Shown here in pieces: positions 24,201 through 33,466 of a DNA stretch of 64,000 nt. How positions within the stretch are numbered: the stretch's first letter is position 1; the number at the start of each line of letters is the position of its first letter. This DNA is from Aurelia coerulea. Taxonomy: Eukaryota > Cnidaria > Scyphozoa > Semaeostomeae > Ulmaridae. The stretch lies in NCBI GenBank assembly GCA_039566865.1, contig CM076959.1, positions 19,762,501 to 19,826,500 on the forward strand, given 5' to 3'. Made by a program: the position numbers and the translations under genes. The notes under the pieces were generated by a model. That model was not told the origin of the DNA and made no database searches. It was given only the letters and a program-made list of their open reading frames with translations.

Positions 24201-24357
24201 CTGAAATTGTGTGCAAAATTGTTGCAAGAAGATACATTCATAAAATTTCGTTTGCTTCGAAGATTAAACTTTTCAATTTTTACAATTGTAGCTTATTGCG
24301 ATTCTGGGAGGAACAACTCTCCTGAAACGACAAAAATCAGCGGCAGGGCCGATTTAA
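15471..24357 (+). CDS. Tetraspanin TSPAN-B (seven exons, with alternative last exons)
   Basis: Exons: 15471-15533, 17398-17589, 19448-19522, 20422-20526, 21244-21411, 21616-21699, then a terminal exon. Three in-phase terminal exons are visible: 22422-22490 (LAAITFGVVLMKKKSEV..., stop 22488), 24165-24200 (short, LIRILIGTIVT) and 24292-24357 (LIAILGGTTLLKRQKSAAGP..., stop 24355). With the first, the protein is 251 aa. Topology is as in TSPAN-A; CCG is at 148-150, PTSC ends at C177, GC at 202-203. The large loop is 8 residues longer than A's and has several NxS/T sites. MACCGRRCAK and the loop motif VKDYANSDWVLN are nearly identical to A, so the two arose by tandem duplication. Intron 2 carries two tandem arrays built on its own exon edges. 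A possible poly(A) signal is AATAAA at 25399-25404. Confidence 0.9.
16016..16574. mobile_element. MITE with about 80-bp terminal inverted repeats
   Basis: TGTTGTTTGAGATTTTGCAT..AATCTTGTTCTG and TTTAGCAAGGAT near 16035-16105 recur inverted at 16470-16550. TSPAN-B intron 1. Confidence 0.7.
16637..17042. mobile_element. MITE with GTTTATTCCCAGTACTTTTT ends
   Basis: CCGCGTTTATTCCCAGTACT..GTGACATAG at the left mirrors CTATGTCACG..AGTACTGGGAATAAACAC at the right. TSPAN-B intron 1. Confidence 0.75.
17573..17950. repeat. 91-bp tandem array containing the TSPAN-B exon 2 donor
   Basis: About four units (periods 91, 91, 95, then a shortened one). Each contains TGTTTATTACTCATC or CGTTTATTACTTATC followed by GTAAGT or GCAAGT, that is, the last codons and donor of exon 2. 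Donor copies: 17590 (GT, real), 17681 (GC), 17772 (GT), 17867 (GC). Confidence 0.88.
18015..19447. repeat. About 143-bp irregular tandem array in TSPAN-B intron 2
   Basis: Roughly eight units with CGTGTGTCACAAAAAGGTT, TTTGATCTCCCTAGTCTGCA, AAGTACATCGT, AGTCAACAGCAGTATAAA and TACCAACTGGGCAGTAAGTGG. Spacing is 142-144 bp with larger composite steps. The last units contain a copy of the exon 3 acceptor region. Confidence 0.88.
20164..20320. repeat. Near-perfect 157-bp palindrome, no loop
   Basis: TGAATAAGTTTAAAGGCAGA ... TGCCAATATATTGGCA ... TCTGCCTTTAAACTTATTCA. Arms of about 78 bases differ at only one or two positions. TSPAN-B intron 3. Confidence 0.9.
21172..21216. repeat. TTGA microsatellite
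   Basis: TTGATTGATTGATTGATTGA repeats just before TSPAN-B exon 5; the poly-G run near 21020 is also in this intron. Confidence 0.85.
22422..22490 (+). CDS. TSPAN-B terminal exon, proximal version
   Basis: The acceptor TTTCTAG precedes an in-phase exon starting LAAITFGVVL, which aligns with LFAITFATVV at the start of TSPAN-A exon 7. It completes TM4, then gives a lysine-rich and acidic tail and a TGA stop. On homology to A this is probably the ancestral last exon. The following 700 bases look like 3' untranslated sequence, with an AATAAA near 23231. Confidence 0.7.
   Translation: MAAITFGVVLMKKKSEVDADVE
23178..23848. mobile_element. CTCAAATCTTTAAA inverted-repeat family, copy 1
   Basis: AGGGCTCAAATCTTCGAAAAGG, GCTGTAAATCTACCGCGG at the left and CCACGGCAGATTTACAGC, AATTTTACACAACCTTTTT at the right. 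Between the proximal and distal TSPAN-B last exons. Confidence 0.75.
24165..24357 (+). CDS. TSPAN-B distal terminal exons, duplicated pair
   Basis: Two copies, 127 bases apart, of the same block: TTGCTTCGGAGATTAA, a pyrimidine tract, an ACTTGTAG or AATTGTAG acceptor, then CTTATT. Copy 1 (24165-24200) stops after 11 codons. Copy 2 (24292-24357) reads 21 codons including a basic stretch KRQK. Both fit the phase-0 donor at 21700. Copy 2 could complete TM4 fully; copy 1 would truncate it. Transcript support is unknown. Confidence 0.5.
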
Positions 24358-24784
24358 AAGTAAGTCTTAAAGTATTATAACTTTTAATTAATCGATTTAG
24401 TTTGATAAATCCTCGTAGAGATTCCTAGCCTTCTTCATTCCAGAATAAATAGTTAGTCGAACATTTTACGTGTGCTTAAAAGCTTAAAAGTCAAGTTGTA
24501 TAACGGAATCATTATTAACGGGTTATGTTCAAAACGTCGTGCTTAAAGGGGGCTCCGTCGCCAAACTGTAAACAAATCTGTAATTTTAGGCCTGTTTTGA
24601 AAGATTCTGGGATAATACAAACTGGTACAATCGTTTTGTAACGTGAGAACGATATGACTGACTTTGAGAAACTAAAGTTTTAATACCTAAGTCAACATGT
24701 TAGCTACGCAAATATTATCAGCTTCTAGGAATCAAGGAAGTAATTTCAAAGCTACAAGTAGTTTGATACAGGCTTGCAAATGTA

Positions 24785-25280
24785 GCATAGGTTCCAAATC
24801 TTTGAAAAGGCTGGTGTAAAATTCAGTGACCTATTTCTTTGAACTGAATGACTTCAAAGAATCGTCAGCTATTTCTCTATAATTCTACCATTGGACTTTT
24901 CTTAAAGTTTTTCCATATTTTCAGAATTAGAGTGTTTCTCTTCTTTTTCAAGAATTCAAGAAAAATTTTCAAAAAAACTTGAAAAACCATCAAAATTTCT
25001 AAACTGTTTGACGCAACATGAAATAATTTCGAAGAAAACCATAGTTTATGATTGCCTACTATATGGTATCAAGCAAAAGTCTGTCACTCATCTGGTTTAT
25101 GATTTAAAAATTTGACAACGTCACATCCTCACATGAATTGAAATGTAAGATACGCTGTAATTTTGAAAAATCCAACTGTAGAATAATGGAGAAGTATCTA
25201 AAGTTTCTTTCAAGCCATTCAGTCAGAAGAAATAGGTCATTGACTTTTACACACACCTTTTTATATCGAGTTAAAGATTC
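24785..25280. mobile_element. CTCAAATCTTTAAA family, copy 2
   Basis: GGTTCCAAATCTTTGAAAAGGC..TGTAAAATTCAGTGACC at the left; AGAAATAGGTCATTGAC..ACACACACC at the right is its inverse. Confidence 0.75.
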
Positions 25281-26102
25281 GTTAAACGAGACTTTTGAAG
25301 TCAAAATATCTTGCCAGTTTGGGACATAGGTACATTTTGAGATGAGAAAGTTTGCTGTGGTTCTTAAATATTCGTTTTACATTCATGATTTTAGTAGCAA
25401 TAAAGCTGTAGTCTTTTTTGTCATTTTCTTCTTGTTTTTTTATTCAATTCTATCAAATCTGTGAAACTAATAAACCACAAACAATAGAAATCAAATGTGC
25501 CAATCACTGCAGAAAAAGACACAAGGTCGTCAAGCTTCCACAAAGACTACTATTTTACTTGTAAACTGAATTCGGTAAATTAAGATGGGCAAAAAGAAGG
25601 ATAACCAGGACTCAATCAAGGCTGAAATTAGATCAATGAGGGCTGTAGAAAGAGACCAAAGATTTCTTTAATGATTTAAAGGATAAACCAAGAAAAACCT
25701 AAATTTTCTTTCAGGAAGGCGTTGACAAATAAGGCAACACTCAAGCTTTTTGTGAAGGAGCGGGGATGGTAAATAATGAACCTTTGCGCAAGGTCTTTCT
25801 CGCATGGAATGCCTTGCTAATGGCTAAACGCGCAGCAGCCAAATATAGACAGGACACTATCAACACAAACAGTAAAGATAGGAGAAATTATGGTATCACC
25901 TGATCATTAGCAATCTTTACTTTGATGCTATTTAGTTGTTAGTGTCTTCGTTCTTCAGATGCCTACAACAAAAATTTATAAATTTGATGTTGGTCATGTA
26001 CAAACAAGAATCTTCACCAAGGGCAGTTCACTATGTAATTACCTAACTGACGTTTCAAAAACGAGGCAATACAAGAATCCCGCCAATCCCATTGGCTAAT
26101 CG

Positions 26103-26413
26103 CACATTTCCCGCGGTTTTCCCGTAGCCTTGTATAATACGATACAAGGACGCGTTTTTGTCACCACAGCAACTAATTTAGGCCTGTGAGATTTACAATA
26201 AACTCAAACGACATAACAGTAACAAAATGAGTTTGACTAAATGGTATAAGTCAAAATTAGAAGCTATCAGGTAATAAAACTCATACTAACCGGTTTGTAG
26301 TTGTACAGGAAAATATAAAGACCTCGGTCTTATTGCACAGACCTCGCTAGCTCGGTCTGTACTTTTAAGACCTCGGGCTTTATATTTTCCTGTACAACAC
26401 AAAACCGGTTAGT
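26103..26413. mobile_element. About 310-bp repeat, copy 2 of the 2120 element
   Basis: Same order of blocks as the first copy, with small indels. Lies downstream of the protease gene. Type of transposon unknown. Confidence 0.75.
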
Positions 26414-26965
26414 CCGCGCATAGTAAACAAGTAAATAAAGTAAAATATAAGCACTTTGATGTGAATTGAAATAAGAACAGTCACAGCTAATTAAAATAAG
26501 CAAAGTCGCGAGCAAAGTCATTGGCAATTCACTATCCCCAAAAACTGTAACTAAAAGACTTTCTCGATTTCAAAATACCATTACTTTTTGATTTCAGCAT
26601 TTTCAGGGGTTCAGGAAAAGAATTTGGGGAATTTTAAATATCGCTTCATAGTATTTCCCTAACCAAAAATCATTCAATTCGAAGCTTTTACAGGATTCCT
26701 TCAAATTTTTAAATACCCACAGAGGCCATCAAAGACTCCTAAAAGAACCATAGGGACCCCTACGAAATCTTTAAGCAATTTTGATAAATCTTCAGGCAAA
26801 TTTTTGTCATGAATTAAAGTTTGTGAAAACCCCACAAATTCTTATCACATTCAGGCCTGTTTTACAAAGCGTTTTAAACACTAAGGCTGTTTCATATCAC
26901 TTATAATGCTGTTTTTTCACGGTTTTACAGAAAGTGCTTCCACAGAAAATCAGACACAGCAAATT

Positions 26966-29900
26966 CTACTTACCAGTATGTTGTCTGATCCAATTACGAT
27001 ATTGGCTAACACGGGCATAGACTGTGTATTTACCAGCCCTGCATTTTGAATCACCAAATGATACAACCCCTTCCAAGGTCCATGTTCCATCAGATTTTGG
27101 GCACACCAATGGACCACCACTATCGGAACTGCAATTGTTTTCAATTGTGTTTCCACCACTTCCGCCGCAAACCATTTGCTTTGTTATTGGAATCTGAAAG
27201 GTGGTACATTGTTCATAAAAATTGCATAAATTACTAAATTGTTCAAAACTGACAATTTTTGCAAAGCTATTGCGATATTATATACCTCCCAAGCGAAAAT
27301 CAAATTTGAGCACACAGCCGAAGTTGCTGTTTTCGTTTCATGACGGAAGAGTGTATAACATAGCATAACATAACATAACACAGCATAACATAACATAACA
27401 TAACATAACATAACATAACATAACATAACATAACATAGAATAACATAACATAACATGACATGACACATAGCATAACTTGTGAGTGTCTTATAAAATCTAT
27501 AGAAGTATAGAATCTATTCATGTAAAAGAACTGTAGAATCCTGAAAGGCAGATGCGTTGTTTACGATATGTACACCACAGACAGCCAGAGGGATGGACTA
27601 CCATATACGCCGAGTAAAAAACCCCTTCTGGAACCTCTTGCAACGAGTGTGACACCGCTATGTGATAATGCTAGCTCACTGAAGTGAATGTGACAGGGTA
27701 GTAGTATTAATCTCGAAGGCGATGTCACTCACACGGGAGAACGAGTTGATGCTATTACACCACATCACCGAACAAGGACACGAAGCAGAAACACAAAAAG
27801 GAGATCACACTTACCGATCCATACTGGTTCTTGCACACCCTTGTGTTTACGATAGGCATCACAGCCTCTTTTAGAAATCGAGACTGCTTTCCGCCACCAG
27901 AGGTCAATCCCCATCCTGAGGTAGACGAGAAAATGCTTAATATCTAGAATCTAAAGTTTTCGACAAATGGAGAAATCTGGATAGCCATGGCGAGACTGAA
28001 TTTAGAACTAATGATCTCTTTCTTTCTTAGCAGCCACTCTACGGACTAAATGGAATTCCCATCGCTTTTCCAGTTGTTTCCAAAATCTCTACGCTGTCAG
28101 CATCAGAACACAATATTTTTAAATGGAACAAAAATCTTGCCAGGCAGTATTTCACAAACATTGCATTCTCTGCAAGCAAGCTGGATAACATCATCAAATT
28201 CTGATGATTTCTCAACAGCCTAATTTTGCCATGTTTAGGAGGAAAAAGAAATAGAACATTTTGATTGAATAAAATCTCACCTGTTGTAACACAACGAGAG
28301 CCAACAGGCACTTGGATGTCTTGTTTGGGCAGGCAAACTGTTCCAACCCGGCTGTTCAAGATGACGGGTCTGTCAAGCTGAACTAATGCAATGTCATTGT
28401 TGATCATTGATGGCTTATTGTAGTCGTTTCGTTCAATTACTCGCTTTGCTCTGAAAACTTGCTCATAGCCTACGGAAAAAAGGAGATGAGAGTTTCAATG
28501 TTTAATAATGCCTGTGCCTGAATTTACATAAGTGACAAGAGGCTGAACGGAATTTCTCGCGTTCTAAAGCATTCTTCATCACACTAAAGTTACTATCAGC
28601 TAGCTAAATATCATATTTTCTATTTCACTTTGTGCAAAAGAGGAAAAAAAGTAGCCGACGTGTAGACCCATTATTCTTTGGGATAATGGGTCTACTCGTA
28701 GGCTAACAAAAAAGAAGCGTTAATGTCAAATATGAAATTATGAAAACGATTATGCAAAATAAGAGTAGTTTTGTCGTATGAATATTTAAATTCGAGATAA
28801 TTTACCTTACCAGCATACAATTAAAAGTATCAGCCAAGAAATTCTACACTGATGAGGCATTGTCCTTTTAGAAAAAATTTTCATAAATGATTTTTCTTCA
28901 AACAGCCACGGTATTCAAAAGATGGGCATTATGTATCATAGTTCTCTTATATCATTGTACGTAATTAGATACAAATATCCAAGACAGATATGTTTAGATA
29001 TATCCTTGATGCATATGATATCTTCTCCAGACAAACCATTTTTGCAGGCAATACAATTCAGTTGGCCATCACGGTTTCAGGGCATCTTTTTGCAGCTTAG
29101 TTTATTTACTTTTTTCTTTTTGCGGCTGGCCTAATACAACGTAAGAATTTCTATTCTCGATTTTAGCTCTCGTAACAATCAAAAGCAAGCAATGCTAATA
29201 TCAGAAAATCGGCCCATGTTTATCTGCTTTGACTGCAGAAGGGACAACTTCGGAGTGTTATAAATATGGCACATGAAATTGCAATTGAAACACTCTGGGT
29301 GCTATTATTTGATCTAATTTCATTTAAAATGTATTCTTTATGTCTTCTTTATCATTATACAGACATTTTTGGATACCTAAAAGAAGCATTTTCACGATAA
29401 ATACCTGATTTGCTAAAACGATCATGCTCAGCCAATGTAAATTTAAAATCATCATATTTTCCATAGTTTACACAATGTGTTGCTGTCACAAGCCATTCCG
29501 GGGAGATAAGTGCGCCTCCACACCAATGATGCGTAGGACTAAACCTCGTGTTGATAATTTGAACCATCCATGGCCATGAATTTGGTTTTGAAATGCTCCC
29601 ACCAACGATACGGGATGAAGGCGGTTTTACTCCGCAGTTACCTTATGAAAATAGACAAAACAGCATGACAAAAAGATATGTGATTAAACATAAAAAAATG
29701 CCACTTGCAGTGATGTTCTAGCCTATCAGATATCAGTATTTCCTTTTGATGTAGATCAGCTACCCATATAAGATTCGACACTTGCCACGAGTCTATTGTC
29801 TGTGCATGGCTATTTCTATCAGAAGCTTGTCTATGCTTAGATACCCTTTTAAGCTATGCGATTTACTTAAAAGTCATAACTTACTCTCTGCTTGAAGAGT

Positions 29901-30709
29901 AGAAAGAAGCAATACGAAGCAACCTACAAGAAAAATGACATCATAAAAAAATTGATAAGGCTATAAAAGTGTCACAAGAATTTCGAAACAGTAAAAAACA
30001 TCTTGACCTTACAACTGAAAGCACCTGTCAAGGAATTCTACATTGAATCATTGTCATTTTTGATAAAGCATGAGCTCCTAAGACAAACTACGTAAGGTTT
30101 AAAAGAGAATTTCAAAGGTATCACTAAAGTTCTGAACAGTTTTGATCTGTCATTTTCCTCACCCTCAAAGCACCTTTACAACGTCACATGTACCTCCACT
30201 TATACTACACGTTTTTTTTATAAGAAACTGGTTTATAAGAAACTAGTACTACGATGACCAAAAATTTAAGAAACTCTAGTACTAGGCTCAAGAACAGTTA
30301 AGAAACTTTAAAACTTTATTTCTGTATGTCTCTCTTATTCTATGTCTCTCTAACAAAGGTACATTCGTCTTTTCTTGATTTTTAACTGCAAAATTGGTAA
30401 ATTTTTGCCTTGATGTGCATGGCTTCATCTTGATGACAATGTCAATGCAGAATGGAAGCCCTTTCTATAAAAGAAGGCTCAACTTCGAACAATACCGCAA
30501 TTTTAGGCCCAAAAAAATAAGAAACTAATTAAGAAACATTTACTACTAAAACACCGAAATTTTCATGCGAAATTAAGAAACTTTTAGTACTAAGTGCTGA
30601 TCCAAGTTTCTTATAAAAAAAACGTGTAACTAGGTATACGTTGCCTTCTCATAACATCATAGAGATAAAAAGAAAAGTAACTACTGCGTTACTTACTTGC
30701 CAAGATCAT
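26966..30709 (-). CDS. Secreted trypsin-fold serine protease (S1 family), six exons
   Basis: Minus-strand exons: 30697-30709, 29885-29923, 29405-29641, 28281-28469, 27815-27915, 26966-27193; 268 aa. All split codons join correctly. The protein starts [18 protein letters not shown], a signal peptide, then [10 protein letters not shown] and the activation site R28/IVGG. Catalytic residues: His73 in TATHC, Asp122 in NNDIAL, Ser218 in SDSGGP. GWG and CGGSGG landmarks are present. C20 probably pairs with a catalytic-domain cysteine, as in chymotrypsin and elastase zymogens. The S1 base residue (chymotrypsin 189) reads Asn, not Asp, so trypsin specificity is unlikely. Position 193 is Ser instead of the near-invariant Gly. 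The 226 position is Thr, elastase-like. Likely a digestive, venom or extracellular protease made as a zymogen. The stop follows QHTGK directly; a GTAAGT overlaps it, so an additional 3' exon is possible. Confidence 0.88.
27346..27470. repeat. ATAAC 5-bp microsatellite
   Basis: About 20 ATAAC units with a few substituted units, in the last intron of the protease gene. Confidence 0.92.
28651..28712. repeat. Short hairpin, TAGACCCATTAT arms
   Basis: GTGTAGACCCATTAT and ATAATGGGTCTAC, with outer TAGCC/GGCTA, in protease intron 3. Probably a hairpin MITE. Confidence 0.65.
30206..30628. mobile_element. AAGAAACT-rich inverted-repeat element, copy 2 (intact)
   Basis: TACACGTTTTTTTTATAAGAAAC at the left and GTTTCTTATAAAAAAAACGTGTA at the right. 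Repeated AAGAAACT/AGTACTA motifs inside. It lies in intron 1 of the protease, about 70 bases from the start codon exon. Confidence 0.85.
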
Positions 30710-31018
30710 CTTGCAGACCAGAGCAAACAAAACAGACTATATGTTATCCACGATCCAGATCTGGTGATATTTCCAACTTTAAATCTTGATTTTGACATCC
30801 TCATAAATAGTAGCATGTTTATGACACCTGTGAAAACAAAACGAATCTTGTTCAGTAATGATTGCACTATTTTCAGTAATATAAATAAACACTCTCAATT
30901 TTCATCATCGTTTTGTCAAGTGCTGAAAATTTCTGTTGAAACTTTGAAGTCGTGCCATGCATTTGATGTTTATCCTGTGACTAATAATAGAAACCACACT
31001 TAGCACTTAATCATTCTT

Positions 31019-31266
31019 TTAAAGGCACACTGTCGTGGCACTGATTGGATGAATAAGACAATATAAAAGAATAGAATTAGGCAGGCTTCAGTAATTTTGC
31101 TGTACACTGAAATTCGTGAAGGTGATAACGATCTGACTTCCTTTATTTTCGAAACAAAGTATGATCCAGCAGCATAAAGGCTTGGTAATTATCAAGGGGG
31201 CAGGTCTCTTGTTAGTGGTTTCAAGTTCACGACTAGCCAATCACAGCCACGACAGTGTGCCTTTAA
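31019..31266. mobile_element. TTAA-flanked MITE, AGGCACACTGTCGTGGC ends
   Basis: TTAAAGGCACACTGTCGTGG at the left, CCACGACAGTGTGCCTTTAA at the right. TTAA duplication, 248 bp, no coding capacity. Confidence 0.88.
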
Positions 31267-31383
31267 AGGAAAGCTTCAATTTCTCCAAAATGATATCGAT
31301 ACTTAAGCAACTGAGTTGACTTTTTAGTCCTTGATTAGCTTGAGGATCATTTATTTCAATTTTGAAGAAAAAGTTTAAATGAA

Positions 31384-31745
31384 CGAACGATGGTGTACAG
31401 GTCAATTAATGAGGAAGCTCCCAATTACCTTGCAACTTTGTTCGAGAGGTTGTCGGATAATAGTATTAGAGTGCTTCGAAATACAAATACAGACCTGAAG
31501 CTGCCTTTCCTAAAAACGTCCAGTGGTCAACGGTGCTTTGCTTATAGAGGAGCACGATTATGGAATAGCCTTAAAGCTGATGTCAAACTCCTTATTTACA
31601 TACCAGTTTTATTTTCATCTCTATCCTTACTAGTAAATTTTGATTAGGTATCTTTATTTTGTTATTATTTTACAGGGCAATTTGGAAATCAGTATTTAAC
31701 TGTATATTTAACCCTGTTTAAAGAATTTAAAATGAAATGAAAAAA
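31384..31745 (+). mobile_element. LINE 3' fragment (reverse-transcriptase C-terminus)
   Basis: An open stretch from 31390 reads MVYRSINEEAPNYLATLFER and later GARLWNSLKADVK, typical of the C-terminal end of animal non-LTR retrotransposon ORF2. It ends with an AAATGAAATGA tail. 5'-truncated. Confidence 0.75.
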
Positions 31746-32349
31746 TGAAATGAACGATTCTTATTGGATGTAGCAATGGAGGTGCTGCAGGGAAAAATAG
31801 GGGGCTGAGTTTCACGGAGGACGATTCCCATCACTGGTTCTCATTTTGTGATTTCTCAAAACCGACTCGTACTCAAAGGCACTGCCCTAATATTCGGGTA
31901 TAGGAGCCTCTCCTTACATATGTGAAGTCGTTTCATCCGCGTCTATATGCGGTACTGAACGTCCAAAATACCGCAAAATCAAGATTTGTTACAAACCACC
32001 AAGAAATTCGATTGAAATTTATGACTAAAGAGTACACAAGATATACATTATTTAAATGATTTGGTGAAATTTCTAATTTTTGATGGAATGTATTCCCCAG
32101 ATGCAGGTGACACACACAAAATAAAAACATTTTGGTTTCATCAATAAAAAAATTTCTCAATCACTTCAATGAATTCAAAAAGAGGGCTGAGGGTAATTTC
32201 ATAAATTATTGAGATAAAATCGAACAAATTGACAGAAAAGCTATCTTCCTGATTAACGCTTGTAAAACGGTGGACACATTCCAAGGGTAAACAGAAGAAA
32301 ATTCGATCAAAAGAAGTGTTGCATTGGAGAAAACAGTTTTTATAGCTTC

Positions 32350-32730
32350 AAGAAGATTTGTCAGTTTTCAAAAGTATTCAGCCTCGAATTCTATATGACA
32401 ATCAGATAGAAAATAGCTGAAGCAAAAGATCGAGACTGCAGTCCAGGCGAAGGAAAGATTCTTTGAAGATGAAGCCAGCTTCAAGAATATTTTTCAGTTT
32501 TAAAAAGTATTCAGCTTCGCATTCTATTTGATCAATTCTACAACCAGAAAGAAAAGAAACAAATAAAAAGATCGAGACTCCTGTCAAAGCAAAGGAAAGA
32601 TTTTCAGGGAATTATTTTGCAGTTTCTTAAAGTATCCTGCTTCGAATTCTATCCAACAACCATAAAAAACAAACACATAAGAAATCGAGACTCTTGTCAA
32701 AGCGAAGGACAGATTCTTTGAAGCATACAG
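32350..32730. repeat. Three diverged tandem units of about 125-134 bp
   Basis: Each has GTATTCAGCCTCGAATTCTA, ATCGAGACTCCTGTCAAAGC and GAAGGAAAGATTCTTTGAAG-like blocks; repeat starts near 32374, 32508 and 32632. Upstream of the channel gene. Confidence 0.75.
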
Positions 32731-33285
32731 AGTGCAACAAGTCATATCTACGGTACATGGCTGATCTTGAAATGTTCCCGAAACGAACTGAAGAAGAGAA
32801 AAACTATGATATGAACACAAATTTGGTTTGTAAATTCAAGTGGACTCCAAAATCAAGTTTCCGAAATTTTCAATTCTAATGAGACAAAATAAAAGAACAG
32901 AAAGCTGTGAAAGCTGTGTAAAGATAAACTTAAAATTGACTCAACTGCAGAATTGAAAGAAAGGGGATTTCTTTGAAGAACGGCGCATGCTACCAATTAT
33001 CAATTATTCTGGATTTCTAATGTAAACAGCCCTTAAATATTTCTTGAGTGACCTTTAAAAATAGAAGAAAGTACAAAGAATGCATCACATCAAGTTTAAA
33101 AATACCATTGCATGCAAATTCATCATTGATTATAGCCAAAGGACAAGATATAGCAAAGGTTTACGAGACATTAAGACTTTGTGAAACCAGGATTGATACA
33201 AAACCCAGATAACGTGGACTTGATGAAAGGAAAATTACAATGAACAAGTTAGCATATTGACCAGGACTGATGATATGAAGCAAAG

Positions 33286-33330
33286 ATGGACTTAACAACA
33301 TCAGCAGCAAATGTGACAATGCATGGGTAA
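33286..33330 (+). pseudogene. Upstream 14-codon frame duplicating the channel N-terminus
   Basis: ATG to TAA gives MDLTTSAANVTMHG, nearly the same as residues 2-15 of the channel (MELTTSAENMTMHG). The similarity covers about 33268-33328 against 33452-33513, a tandem duplication offset of 184 bases. It stops right after the HG motif. It may act as an upstream ORF or be a duplication relic. Confidence 0.6.
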
Positions 33331-33466
33331 AAACCAACAGATGAACAAAATGCATCAGGGTTTATTTTTATTTGTTAACTCAGGCCATGTTTGGGCAGCT
33401 GAAGAGAGCTAATGTGAACAAAATATGAACATAAATAAGTAAATCATTTTTAGATGATAGCAAGCA

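Noticed and set aside
25585..25671. 28-codon frame starting MGKKKDNQDS
   Set aside because: Short, no similarity, no splice partner; downstream sequence lacks coding character.
27184..27521. Open frames rich in [12 protein letters not shown]
   Set aside because: Translation of the ATAAC microsatellite in the protease intron.
27815..30709. Alternative view as trypsin proper
   Set aside because: The S1 residue is Asn, not Asp, and an N-terminal CGV propeptide cysteine is more like chymotrypsin/elastase zymogens.
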